Positions 29,552-40,724 of a stretch of DNA of 64,000 bases are shown one piece after another; the stretch's first letter is position 1, and every line of letters begins with the position of its first letter. The translations under genes and the position numbers were made by a program. The notes under the pieces were generated by a model. That model did not search any database. It was not told where the DNA came from and was given only the letters and a program-made list of their open reading frames with translations. Source of the stretch: Neurospora tetraspora (lineage: Eukaryota; Ascomycota; Sordariomycetes; Sordariales; Sordariaceae); contig NW_026944384.1 of the NCBI RefSeq assembly GCF_033439725.1, positions 62,001 to 126,000 on the forward strand, in the 5' to 3' direction.

Positions 29552-31568
29552 ATGCCGACCATCAAGAAGGAGCCTGGCACAGAGGAGTCGCCATTCACGT
29601 CCACGGCGCGCACCACGAAACCCAAGAGTTCCAAGAGAAAGAAGAAGAGCAACAACCCAGAGACTCGCCGTGCCAAAAAGAGAACAAAGAGGCTCGGTGC
29701 TTACCAAGAAAGCCGAGTTCAAGAGTCTGAAACATGGAAATACATCACGGGCCTGCTCCCCACTCCTATTGACCAAGTACCCGGCTTCCCACGCAGAATT
29801 CGCGAGATGCTCGAACTTCCCCTCAAGCGCGACTTGCCCATCGCGTGGAAAGCTCGACTTGCCTCGGGAATTCCAATGTACCAGATCTTGCGCATCCTTA
29901 TCGAGTATCTCACCGGCGACGCGGGTGTAGACGCTCTCTGCTGCAGCCTCCCGGGTTCAAACTGTCGCGAGAAGTGGCAATAGGTCTGCCCAGCCATGGC
30001 GAGCCTGGAAGAGGGAAAGGAAATTATCTACAAAGCGGCCGCATTTCCGATGTGCGTCAGACCTGCGGCCGTGGCATCAAGCCATGATGATGAACGCAGA
30101 ACGTGCTGCAATGCTTTCTATCGAAATTCACGCCACCCGTCAATGCCCGCAATCTGGTCGCCGCTCGCTCCGGCTCCGGCTCCGGCTTCCTCTCCTGTAT
30201 CTTCCTCGTCGTCTCCATCTTCCATTAAGAAAGAGCCCGGAACAGAGGAGTCTCCGATTGCGCAGCACACCACGAAGACGAAGAGTTCCAAAAGAAAGAA
30301 GAGTAGCGACAGTCCATCTGTATCTGGCCCACGCAAGAAGCAAAAGCAACAAAACAAGAAGCCCGATGACGAGATATTCGAAGAATGGCAGATGAGGGTC
30401 CAAGCAACCGAAACATGGCAATACATCAGTCGTTTCACTCCATCTGAGCTTAGAGGTACCGTGCCCAAAGTATCGAAGGGGCTTGTAAAGCTCCTCGAAC
30501 GCCCTCGCAAGCGTGACCTCCCGATAGCCTGGAAACGTAGACTTGCGGTAGAAAAGCCGAGCTACAAAATTATGAGACTTCTCCTTAATTTCCTCACTGG
30601 CGACGACGAGTCAAACAGCTTCCTTTGTAGCTTTCCGGGCGCCAACTGTCGCGAAAAGTGGATGACGGTCGGCCCAGCCATCGACATCCAGCAACAAGGG
30701 AAACTAACCATCTATAAAGAGGGTGCTTTCCCTCGCTGTGTCTTATTCGAAAGCCGTTCCGGCAAGAAAAAGTGCTGCAATGCAGTCTACCGAGGCTTCG
30801 ATAGCCCGCCCATGCCGGATATTTGGTCGCCGCCCGCTTCGGCTCCCGCTCCGGTGTCGTCTCCAGTGCTGTTTCCAGTGCCGTCTCCGGCGTCCTCCTC
30901 GTCGTCTTCTTCGGCATCCGCTTCGGAATCGTCTTTGGAATCGTCTTCGGAATCCTCTTCGGAATCCTCTTCGGAATCCTCTTCGACGTCCTCTCCGGCA
31001 CCCTCCACCACAGTTGAGAGGGCACTCCCAGCAAACCTCTATCCAGAGACTCCCAGGCAACAGATCATCCAAGAAGCACCAGCCCAGCAGGAGACTGGGT
31101 TCACCACCCGCCTTTCGGAGCAGCGCAACGAGGCCATGGACCTCTTCACACCGGGCAACGGTAAGCCAGACATCCCCCCTCCCCAAACTTTAGTACCTCT
31201 CTCTCAACGCAAGATCACTGACAACCTCTCAAGCTCCGACCAGTTACGCCCATTCAGCCAGTTGGCTTCAGCAGCGCGAAGGACAAGTCCTTCCCATCGG
31301 CACCGACGGCTCTACTCTCCAACTCCTCGACCTGCAGAACACCGGCACCACGACTCCGCTCGCCAGCGACTTCCAAAACCTCTCTTGCATCGTCTTCGAA
31401 GGCACCGTCGAGGTGATCCTGCAGGATGTTCCCGTTTTCACCATCTCGCGTGGTGGCCATTGGGCTGTGGGTGTCGGAAAGGAGTGCAGAGTTCGGAACC
31501 CGCGTACGGGAAGCAAGGCTGTGCTATATATCGTTGGGTTGCCTGCTAGGCCTACCGGGGAGGATTGA
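29552..31568 (+). CDS. Double central-domain family gene with cupin-like last exon
   Basis: Two tandem modules lie in one reading frame. Module 1 (29552-30138) opens MPTIKKEPGTEES, then a basic stretch, then ETWKYITGLLP, RDLPIAWKARL, CCSLPGSNCREKW, AAAFPMCV, RTCCNAFYRN. Module 2 opens IKKEPGTEES at about 30225, then ETWQYISRFTPSEL, RDLPIAWKRRLAVEKP, LCSFPGANCREKW, GAFPRCVLF, KKCCNAVYRG. A Ser/Glu repeat linker follows, then a phase-1 intron (31161-31233; GTAAGC donor, CTGAC branch, CTCAAG acceptor) and an exon ending at TGA 31568 that encodes the beta-rich C-terminal domain: LQLLDLQN, CIVFEGTVEVILQDVPVF, ISRGGHWAVGVGKECRV. One TAG (29981-29983) interrupts module 1 after REKWQ. A start at 29996 would still give module 2 plus the cupin-like domain. 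Module 1 may be dead while the rest is functional. There is no zinc finger. Confidence 0.6.
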
Positions 31569-31964
31569 TCAGGCTGCAGTTCCTTGATGAAGAAAAAGGC
31601 CTGGGAAACAATATTCGATGCATCTGATGGGTGCAAGTATGCATTGAGGAATATTGGGAATGCCCAATTGGAAGTCGAAAATTCATCAACGGGTACGTTT
31701 GGGGTCTTGGGTGTTTTGGCGTTGCGATACCCCTTCTTTGGGCCTTGGGCCGGTTGGGTGCGGAGCGAGGAATCAGGCGTGGATTGGACTTTGCTGTTTG
31801 TGTTAAGTCCATTGTTGCTTTTCTTTCTGGCTGTATGTAGAGTCCATGTACTGAATATGTAATAACACAAAATGGCACCCACAACTCTTTCGTAGGAGTG
31901 CCTATGAGGTCATGTCAGCTACACCCAAGTTCCATGCTTCTGATCATCTCACCTAATGCTCGTT

Positions 31965-32068
31965 GCGCCAGCCCGATATAGGCTACACCAGTTGTTTCTG
32001 CCAGGAGACAAACGCACGAAAAAAGAAAGGCGGGTATTGGGCATCATTAACCGCGAAGAGTACAAGAG
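31965..32068. repeat. Diverged direct repeat, copy 1
   Basis: GCGCCAGCCCG ... CTACACCAGTTGTTTCTGCC, AGGAGACAAACGCACGA ... ACAAGAG pairs with 32102-32208 at roughly 80 percent identity. Non-coding. Confidence 0.6.
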
Positions 32069-32101
32069 TAGCACGTATGATCGTCTCGTCAAGCAACTTT
32101 T

Positions 32102-32208
32102 GCGCTAGCCGGGTGTCTACTACACCAAGCTGCTTCTGCCAGGAGACAAGCGCACGAGGAAAAGAACAGGCGAGAGGGTGGTATCATCAAATGCGATGAG
32201 AACAAGAG
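32102..32208. repeat. Diverged direct repeat, copy 2
   Basis: GCGCTAGCCGG ... CTACACCAAGCTGCTTCTGC, CAGGAGACAAGCGCACGA ... ACAAGAG; partner of 31965-32068. The rest of 31569-32751 shows no gene and would contain the convergent 3' ends of the flanking family genes. Confidence 0.6.
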
Positions 32209-32751
32209 AGGACACATCCAGCATTCACTGCTCTCATGGAAGGACAGCATCCATATTTGAATCGCGTGCCAGGCACATCTCCCAGTCAAGTCACCCACTC
32301 GGGCTTTCTAAGATCATAAGTCAAATTTGAATCAGCCTTTACTCGGCTCGATCTATGTCTATGCTACCAGACATCAACAGATGTCACCTTCTCTTCCTCA
32401 AAGCCAGTGAAACAGAAAAGCATTGACTCTCGCTCGCTCGCTCGCTAAAACTCAAAGCCATGCTTCAAAGCATTGGACATGCTGGTCCAGTGCATAACAC
32501 CGTCTGGCACATGCCATGACATGATATCCGAAGTGATCTCAAGGAATCAACTCTGGTTCGTCCGCCTCTTGCTCTTGCTCCTTGTACATGTACCGCCCAC
32601 CGAAGCTGTGATAACATGAAAGTATCGTTCAAACACACTGACTCTTTCCTTTCCCTCCACAGTCTTGTCCATACACACGACCAGACAAGATCATCAACAT
32701 CCCAAGCCGCAGACCGTGACATCATCCATGCATGACCACGGCAAAGGGCAG

Positions 32752-35132
32752 TCAGCAACCTTTCTTCTCCTTCTCTTTCTTCTCCTTCTTCTCCCTCTTG
32801 ATCTCCTTCTCTTTCTTTTTCTTCTCCTTCTCCTTTTTGTCCTTCTTAGACTTCTCAGAGACATCCTTCTCCTTGTCCTTGCTCTTCTCCTGCTCCCTCT
32901 CCTTCTCTCCAGCCAAAGCCAGAACACCGGTAACATGCACACTCGCAGTCACCTGCATCCTCTCCTCCACCGTCTCCATAGCATCCGTCATGGCAACATC
33001 GCCATCGTCGTCGACACCACCAACAGCAACCTCCATGCTACACTCCCAACCATTCTCAACAATCCAGACGCCGCCCTCCATGATGTCGAAGGGCTTCTCC
33101 TGTCCTTCTCCCTTGCCCTTGTCCAGGTACACACGCACCGGACCGCCGCTGGCCACAGAACAGACGTAGGATCTTGTTTTGCTGACGGGCAAGCTGACGG
33201 TTTGCACTGCCTCTGCATTGTTGGGGTTATGCTGGAGGTGGATAACACGGAAGTCGGCTAGGGCACTGCTTCCGCTGCTGGAGGTGGAGGGAGAGGGGAG
33301 GAGTTTGATGCGCTTATTGGCCTGGATGTGAGTATCGGAAGGGGAGTGTGTGTTGGGGTGGCCATTCGAGCTGGTGTGCGAGCGGACATATGAAGGGCTG
33401 TATGCAATGACCGGCTCCAGATGCGACTCGCTCTGGTGTAAAAGGCCGGTGAGGGACTCCCACTTTGCAGGTGTGGCGGGGTCGGTGGAGAGACGGTAAT
33501 TGTAATCATCGGAGGCGGCGCAGGGAGGGGTTTTGCGCTTGAGAGACTCTGACGTTGATCGGGACTTCAACGGGCTGGATTGAGGGGAGCCATTGTAGAG
33601 GCTGGATGGTCTGGAGCTCTGTTGGGGTTGGCCCGACGTGGGAGAGGCGCCGTTATCACTGCGATCCGGGGCCGGTGCAGCGCGGGGAGGGTTTTCGGGG
33701 GTGATTGGGTACGGCAGCGGATAGCCGGCGACGTAGATCAACTTGGCCTCTGGTTTCTTTCCCAGGAGGTAGTAGGCATTGCAGCAGGTAGTGCCGTCGA
33801 GCCTCTCCTTCAGAGTCGGCGACACTTGCAAATCGATCGCCGAAGGGAAGACGCAGCGCGGAAAGGCGAACATGCCATGACAGACATCGCTGTCGGCCGC
33901 AAAGTCTGTCAAGGCCTGTGCTGTCTTTACCGGGTTTCGGGTGAGGCAACCAAAGGTGGTGCAGGCCTTCTCATCGGTCTCCTTACCGGTGAGGAAGATC
34001 GCCATTGCAGTCATCATCTTGAGGTTGAACTTCTCTTCCGTGAAGCGTTGCTTGCCGAGGCGCACGCGCCAGGAGCGAGGAAGTTCCCTGGCGAGGGGGA
34101 GCGTGAGGAGCTCGCGCAAGCAGGTGTCATCCGGGACGGGGAGGCGAAATGGAGTGAAACGGTTGATATGCCGCCAGACGGCGGAGGCGGCGTAATTGAA
34201 GTACTGGCCGTTCTCGAGGTTCTCGTTGGCCGGTCCGCTCCGATCAGGAGTTTGCACGTCGACATTGTAGGCTGGGGCGGCGTCGTCGTGTTCCTCCTCC
34301 TGGTCGCTGACGCTAGTATTGCTCTCCTTGTCCTGTCCAGCGCCAATGCTGAAGACATCGTCCATGTCCTCATCGCTACCCTCTTCCCCCTCCGCTTCGC
34401 CCCCGTCCTGACTACTTGAGGTATGTTGGTCATCCTCGGCATCAATGATGATTTGACGAGGCTCCTCGCCGTCCGCGGGAATAATCGAAAATTCGCGCTT
34501 GACGTAAAGACCGGGCGTAGTACCATGCTCGACCGAGGACGAATGCACAGCGGATGAGGCGGGGCTGCTGGGAGGAAGAGGGGGTTGGATCGGACTCGGC
34601 GGGTTGTTGCTCCTGTAAACGACGCAGGGAACCCCATTGCCTTCGGAGTTGATAACGCGAAACTCGCCGTTCCGCAGGTCGTGCAGCTTTGCACCTCTGT
34701 GCTCCGTCTAATGAAAGCCAAAACGTTAGCATTGGGGAGGTGGTGGAGGAGAAGAAGGAAAAGGTGAGGATTGGCTGAGAGATCCGATTCGAGAACCGAG
34801 GGAGAGACTGGAGATACTTACTGTAAAATGCTCGCCTAAATCCCTGAGGAGCCTGAAGGCTGAATCGCATCCGATAATAGGGCAGTGCCATTTGGCGTTT
34901 GGGCGTCCTGATAGAGGAGCATAATTTTCTGGGAACATCGCGCCATGGCCGTGTTGAGCGAGCTTGTTCGGACCCTTGGCTAAATGGGCGACGATATCGG
35001 TGTCAGTATGGCCCAAGCTTGACGCTGCACAGATAGTGAGAGTTGTCAAGGCGTACCTTTCCACACGGAATATCTGCGACCATCACCGCCTTTGATGCGG
35101 TCAAATTCCATGTTCATATCCAGGTTTGCCAT
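32752..35132 (-). CDS. Full-architecture family protein N-Z-M-C, 729 aa
   Basis: The best-formed member. Exons 35132-35057, 34979-34822 and 34707-32752 close in phase (donors GTACGC and GTAAGT, acceptors TTTAG and CATTAG with GCTAAC branch). Residues 13-26 hold the N motif (IKGGDGRRYSVWK). Residues 39-45 read AMFPENY. The finger uses C58, C63, H76 and H81, exact C-X4-C-X12-H-X4-H, followed by GAKLHDLRNGEF. An acidic linker precedes the central domain (VWRHINRFTPFRLP, RELPRSWRVRL, CTTFGC, FAFPRCVFP, TTCCNAYYLL). A long Ser/Pro linker carries NKRIKLLPSP. The beta-rich cupin-like domain (FRVIHLQHN, VRVYLDKGKG, GGVWIVENGWECSM) follows, and a Lys/Glu tail of about 60 residues ends the protein. Probably nuclear, from the finger and basic clusters. 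Function unknown. Confidence 0.8.
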
Positions 35133-36175
35133 TGTTCCGATTACGATCGAGTGCTTCTGCCAGCCGATGCAGAAGAGCCAATTGGGCCTAACAACGACAA
35201 GGCGGAAAATGCGAGCAAACGGATGGTGGAAGCCAATTGCTAAGTTGTGGTTGTTGACGAAAGCTGGTGACGACCTCGGACGCGGAGGGGAGAAGAACGA
35301 AGGAGGACGGATTGTCCATGTGTGGCAGAAATTTATGGTGGGATTGTGGCCCCACCACGAATTTCAAGAATTTCAAGAATTGTGCGCATTGAAGCAATTG
35401 TTGCCACTGTGCAAGGTGAGAATGTGGTGATGTTGGTGTTGAGAATCTGTTCAGATTTCTCTCAGAGTGCCGATGTTGGTTGACGTGCACTTTGGTCGGT
35501 CTGTCGAGGCAGGAGCTCGTGGGGCCGTGCACAACACCCTCGCCCTCGGCACCCGACGTTGAAGACCCAGCGCCGAGATGCAAACATGTAACGAAGATTG
35601 TAGGAAAAGGAACCGCCGGCTGATAGATATCTTGCTGAAATTTCCAAGCAGTGATTTCCAACGGCGTGGATGTCAAATGTTGAAGGCTCAGCATGGTGTA
35701 GGTATGTGGGAAGTCCGTGGTCCGTGCCCTGCCCATTCGCCGCTTCCCTTCACCGGCACTCCCTTCCAGCATGTTTAGGCTGCCATTGTTTCCGTTTTCC
35801 CTCTTCCGTTACCTATCACTCCGAAATCAAGCCCCTTTCCTGCCGTCGCCTTTTCAGCTGCGACAGAATATCTGCGAGGACGCCAACGGAAAAGAGAAGT
35901 TTGGTGCATAGAGGTGAACCCGGGCAAGGAAGATTGTATTTGCAGAAAAAGGGATATCAATTGAACCGTAGTGCGTGGATGTATGGAAAGCAGAGAAAAC
36001 AACAATGCCGACTGCGCCGCTGAAAGCAAGGGAAAGATATAAAAAATCACGAAGCACGTCTCCTGAACCTCATTCCATCTCCATGACAAAACGAAACCTG
36101 CAACACTACGCCGACGAAATGCGACACAAACTCCACATTATCACATAACTCACACCGTATTCCATCCTCTCTCTC
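35133..36175. other. Intergenic interval
   Basis: Contains the 5' region of the minus-strand gene at 32752-35132 and the 3' end of the minus-strand membrane gene. Open frames here (such as 35188-35772 minus) lack recognisable sequence. Confidence 0.5.
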
Positions 36176-37396
36176 CTACCGCAAAAGCGGCGTCTCCTCC
36201 GACGGCCCATTGCTGCCTTGTTGCCCCCTTTCACCATCTCGCTCGCCGTCGCTTCCCCTCCTCGAGCCGCTTCCGCCCACCGCCACAGCAATAACACTGA
36301 CCCTCCGTCCGAACCTCCGTCCAATCCAATCCACCCCAACCGCACTCTCCCTCCAGACCCACCCCACACACACTCCCGCGCCGGGTCCCGCCAACGCCGT
36401 GACTACCAGCATCACCAGCGCAGTCTGCCACCCAGCCTCAATAAACGCCCAGTACAGCACCGTCAGGCCAATGTAGACCATGTTGACCATAATAAACCGC
36501 GTCGTGGCCAATGTCATTTCCTGCCGGTCGTCTCGCGGATGGATGAAAAGTGTAACAATAAGGTAGATGTGGGACGCCAGCGACAAAAGGATGGGCGCAG
36601 AGTAGGTGGTCACCAGCGGGAGAAGGGAGGTCTCCAAGTGGAAAGGCCTAGGCCAGGTCGGGTGGTCCTTGAACACCTGGAGGAGCGCGGTGCGCACGCC
36701 CTGGTGGAGGAGGGAGACCCAGACGGGAAAGAAGAGCCAAAGGAGGATCGGGACGGCGGTTTTGTCCGACGGGAGGAGGAGGATGAGCAGCGAGGGGAGG
36801 ATGTAGCCGATTGCGATCGACACGGGAATGGAAAGCGACTCGGCGAGGGTGGACAAGTGGCGCGGGTCACCGAGGACGAGCTCGGGTTCGGCGGCTACTT
36901 CGCCGTCGGAGGTGGTGGTTCCCTGGCGGCGGGCTTGGATGACGACCTTTGCGCGGTGGAAGAAGGCGGGGATGATGACGATTTCCCAGACTAGGGCGCC
37001 ACCGACGAGATCAAAGATGAGCCAGGTGGCGGTGGGGAAGGCGAGGAGGAAGGCGGATTTATTGCAGAGGCGCGAGCCCTCGACCGTGGTGATGGTTAGC
37101 AGACCGGCGACGTAGCTGAGGACGACGGACATGATGCCCTTGGACCGGACCGGGGAGAGGAGGGCTTCCTGAAAGAAGGAAACGAGGAAGCAGGCGAGAG
37201 GGCCGACGAGGGGGGTGCGAGACAGCCAGTCGATGCGGGCGTGGGAGTGACATTGCGAGTAGAGCATGTACAGGTTGGCGTCGGAGTGGGTGAAGAGACT
37301 GAGGGCTGTCGCGAAGGCCAAGAGGATGGGCGGGATGAGAATGAGCTCGAGGGAGAGGTGGTGGATTGGCGGGGTCGGACGGATTGGTGAGTCCAT
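36176..37396 (-). CDS. Polytopic membrane protein, 406 aa
   Basis: Single-exon frame; the ATG at 37396 is the first in frame and is followed at once by MDSPIRPTPP and a hydrophobic helix (LILIPPILLAFATAL). I count eight or nine hydrophobic segments, among them IGYILPSLLILLLP followed by LLWLFFPVWVSLL, a pattern seen in fungal integral membrane proteins found in terpenoid and meroterpenoid clusters. The C-terminal 60 residues are hydrophilic, Gly/Arg/Asp-rich and end ETPLLR. No catalytic signature is clear to me and no biosynthetic genes adjoin it, so an enzymatic role is only a possibility. Length and topology argue for a real gene; GC-rich third positions match nearby genes. Confidence 0.7.
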   Translation of the reverse strand: MDSPIRPTPPIHHLSLELILIPPILLAFATALSLFTHSDANLYMLYSQCHSHARIDWLSRTPLVGPLACFLVSFFQEALLSPVRSKGIMSVVLSYVAGLLTITTVEGSRLCNKSAFLLAFPTATWLIFDLVGGALVWEIVIIPAFFHRAKVVIQARRQGTTTSDGEVAAEPELVLGDPRHLSTLAESLSIPVSIAIGYILPSLLILLLPSDKTAVPILLWLFFPVWVSLLHQGVRTALLQVFKDHPTWPRPFHLETSLLPLVTTYSAPILLSLASHIYLIVTLFIHPRDDRQEMTLATTRFIMVNMVYIGLTVLYWAFIEAGWQTALVMLVVTALAGPGAGVCVGWVWRESAVGVDWIGRRFGRRVSVIAVAVGGSGSRRGSDGERDGERGQQGSNGPSEETPLLR

Positions 37397-38537
37397 CTTG
37401 GCGATGATGTCTGATGCCGTCTGCCTATGTTGTCATTGAAGTGATACTTTGTCGCGGCGGTTGGTACAAGTGTTTGGTTTTTTGTTGTTGTTTGTTGTTG
37501 TGTCGGGCCTGCAGAACAATACGCGTTCGTGGACAGAGGCTGTAAAGACTGTTTGATTCCAAGCGTTAGTCGTGGGGCACAATATCATGAGGCAGTCTTG
37601 CCGCCCGATGTTGTCATGAGACTTGGTGATGATGTTGGGTTGTTGTTGAAAGTGGAATGCCGCCGGCATCTGGGACCCGCTTGGCGTTGCCCTAGAGGTA
37701 GGACTGCGGGGTTGGACGTCATCACGTGGAGGACGCTAATGACGTGCACGAGCCACATTCCCAGGTACGTACCTCGACATTCACTTGTTCACCTCGAAAC
37801 CAAGCCCTCCATCATCAGCATCGAGAACAGCAACTCGGCGGGTAACAAGATGTCGGAATGTTTGTGTGTTCTACGTACAAATGGTCTTGCTTTCAGCACC
37901 AATGTTCGAAACCAAGCTGCTATCTATGGCACAGAATTTGCGAGTGACCACCTCGTCTCCCAGAGCTACTCCACTTTGAACGACATCAATAACATGGCTG
38001 CCTCGATTTTCTTCCTTGGTCCCATTCCCTCTTGTTCGAATCACATATGGAAAGTATGCCAAGTCAAATTATGAAGCCGGCTGGATGTATCGCTAACTCA
38101 GCGCCATCAACAGATTCTCTTCGCTACCTTTTCCTTGTCTGCAAATGCATTCCGGCACCGATTAGGCGCGAGTCTTGACTTTTGTCGCCCAACTTCCACT
38201 TCTTATGGGCCTGGGCTCAGAGAACCGAGATGTCGGACAACCTTAAGCACTGGCATGCGGGCGGCTGGCAAAGCTCCTGCCCGGCCGGCAAGTCCCATCG
38301 GCCGAGTTGAGCCCGGACCACCCCGGACCTCCGGAGTTCCATTCACTTCAACACTACGGCCTGCAGCTCAACCTGCATCTCAACCTACATCATCCGCCAC
38401 CCGACACACGCCCAACACTTGCGAAAGCAGCAACGCACACACCCTCCGACCATGCGTCACCCAAGGTCCAGCAAGCGCTAGATAAGGACTTTTTCCTTAC
38501 TCCTCTACCAGACGATTGGTACCAGCGCTGGTCCAAA
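37397..38537. other. Intergenic interval
   Basis: Upstream region of the membrane gene. A segment ending FFLTPLPDDWYQRW (stop at about 38546) looks coding but has no definable start. Otherwise nothing is supported. Confidence 0.4.
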
Positions 38538-38626
38538 GAGCCGTAGCTCAGTTGGTAATGTTGCAACTGTTGCTATCGGTTGGGCAACCACGTCTCGGCC
38601 ACGAGTTCGAACCCCAGTTCGAGCTC
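38538..38626 (+). other. tRNA-like sequence, possible SINE head
   Basis: A perfect RNA polymerase III A box (TAGCTCAGTTGG, 38544-38555) is followed 60 bp later by a near-perfect B box (AGTTCGAACCC, 38604-38614). The acceptor and T stems do not pair, so it is not a functional tRNA. Such box pairs head tRNA-derived SINEs. The 3' limit and any tail are not visible. Confidence 0.45.
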
Positions 38627-39052
38627 TGGTTGGAAAAATTCTTCGGGGTTTTTCAGGTGCACGCTCGATATGGTTTCTGCAATCAAGTCTACATTTGGCG
38701 AGAGGAAAGAGGACGCCCACCTACTTCACCACTGTAGCCTTGCGGATTTCAAGACTCCGGAAACGGCTACCAAGGACTTGCCCTCAAGGGAGACCACACG
38801 TTCCTCTCAAGTCGTGGCAGGAGTCTTGAACATCTCTGGATGGTGGACAAGGCGGCGTGCTCCCAAACATGGCCTGTTGAACTTGTCCTCCCAGAGATCA
38901 CCATATTAGGCACAGCATTCAGTTAGTACTGCCGCAGGACGAGGGGCTGGTCACCTCTAGACACCGCGCATAGGAAAGCTGGCATCTTTTTTTGACTTTT
39001 TTGCAAAATTCCTTTTCGTCTTTTTTTTCTTTGTCTCTGTTACATTCCGACA

Positions 39053-40299
39053 ATGTCCCTCGACATGCTCAGTTCCCTTCCCACCGGTGTGTTTTGTAAG
39101 TTCGCAACTCTTTGCATTCACTTGAACATTGCTGCCCAGATACTGATGTGCGACTGCGCGCCAGAACCATCCTGTGAACCTTCTCGACCGATACCGGTTA
39201 CCGTCCTTGACCCCGTGCTCGTTTCCACGTCCGCCTTCGTATTATCTGCGCACTCTCCTCTGGGCACCGCCACCAATCCAGATCCAGTCCCAAGAAGCAC
39301 TGATATGTCCTTCTCTCTACGAATCGTTGGGCGTCTCCCCACGCGCGAATGTTCCGGCTCGTATCCAACTACCGAAAGCACGAGGAGACGCCCTCCCGGA
39401 CATTGCTGGCATTTGGTCCCGTACCAGCGACGTACAGCAGCGACTCCCAATCTGGCCGTCCTCGCATTCACGTCCTGCTCCCATCGAAACCTCTAGCGGC
39501 GGAGAGACATGAACGATGGTTTGAGCGACGGATCACAGAACCAGGCGAAATGTGCATTGTTAGGCCACCGTCAAAATCTCCCTCGAGGAAGCGAACGATG
39601 TGTGAACAATTTCCCTGTCGATGGTGACCCCGGCCGTGATAGCAGCAAGAAACTCGAAACCGGAGGAGAAAACGGGCGGACATCTCTGTTAGCAACTCCT
39701 CGTGCGGCGCCAGACACACGAACACACGGAACAAGCAGGAAGAGCGGGAAGGGCGGGAGTGGTAGGAGGTGAACATGCTTTCTCTACGTTCAAGTACGGG
39801 CAAAACGACACGAACATCCGACGCGAAGAGGACTTTTACGCCTCACAACCACGAGGCCGACCAGAGGGGGGGAACCGGTGTAGGCAACACGGTCGACGAG
39901 GGCGATGGCCACCGGTTCTTGGGGTCCCTGAAAGCATCATCATTCCCCAACGTGCAAGGACCAAGTGGTCGTCTGCCCTTCCACACCCCTCCTGCACCCG
40001 TGTCTCCTCGTGCATTGTTTCTGCATTAGCCCTTCTCTTTGTTTAACTCCGACTTCGGCCCCAGAAGGACCACCAGACTCGACTCGACTGGAGATTGTCC
40101 TGGATTTGTCCAGTTGACCAGGAAAGGAGCGTTGAGTGCCGATTCAAGCCGACGGCGTGGCACGGGTATAGGGTGCAAGGTGGCACTGGCTTCCGTATCC
40201 GAGACATTTGGTGCCACCTACCTACCTTGGTGGGTAAGCTGCCCATGCGCAGCGAGACAGAGACATTCGCATCCAAAAACAGGGCGTCGGTCCCGTTGA
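39053..40299 (+). pseudogene. Coding-like region, frames not resolvable
   Basis: ATG at 39053 opens MSLDMLSSLPTGVF up to a GTAAGT donor (39096), with a plausible acceptor GCTGCCCAG at 39140. Beyond that, protein-like sequence passes through several frames: ICPSLYESLGVSPRANVPAR, then MNDGLSDGSQNQAKCALLG, then MLSLRSSTGKTTRTSDAKRT and FVQLTRKGALSADSSRR. No chain of introns I can find joins them. It may be an unrecognised multi-exon gene or a decayed one. No domain is recognised. Confidence 0.25.
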
Positions 40300-40670
40300 G
40301 ACAAGAGGGCGAGTGTTCGATGCCGGGCTCTATGTTTCTGATTGGGGAGCTGAAGCTGTTAGTTGAGAAGACAAATGGATCGAGGAATTCGCATGACCAA
40401 ACTTGAAAGTGGACTGGACAGGGACATAAGACGTGGTGGACCAAGGGGTCGATGCCTGCTTGGCAACCTAAAACAATGGCAGTTGAACATCCGGTGTGCG
40501 GGGAAGGAAATCATCTCTTGGGCGTGTCTTGGGCATGAGCGAGCGTTTGGAACGTTAAGAGCGTTCATGGAAGAATGTAGAGGGGGGCTTAATCCATCGA
40601 TTTCCGCTCTTTGCTGAGCGAGAATGTTGGCCAGATTTCCGGAGCACCATGCGGGCGATCATAGGGTAAT
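40300..40670. other. Interval without a supportable gene
   Basis: Overlapping short frames only. The tandem repeat at 40671-40724 follows, and the stretch from there to 41198 is the 3' flank of inositol oxygenase with nothing else seen. Confidence 0.4.
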
Positions 40671-40724
40671 GGCAAGCAAAATAATCAATGACAAGCAAAA
40701 TAATCAATGGCAAGCAAAATAATC
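40671..40724. repeat. Tandem repeat, 19-bp unit, 2.8 copies
   Basis: GGCAAGCAAAATAATCAAT, then the same with GACAAG, then a partial third copy. Confidence 0.9.

Noticed and set aside
32665-34419. Plus-strand frames over the 32752-35132 gene
   Set aside because: Antisense shadows of Lys/Glu- and Ser/Pro-rich coding sequence; the minus strand has the conserved motifs and splice sites.
38538-38626. Functional tRNA gene
   Set aside because: Both polymerase III boxes are present, but acceptor and T stems do not pair.
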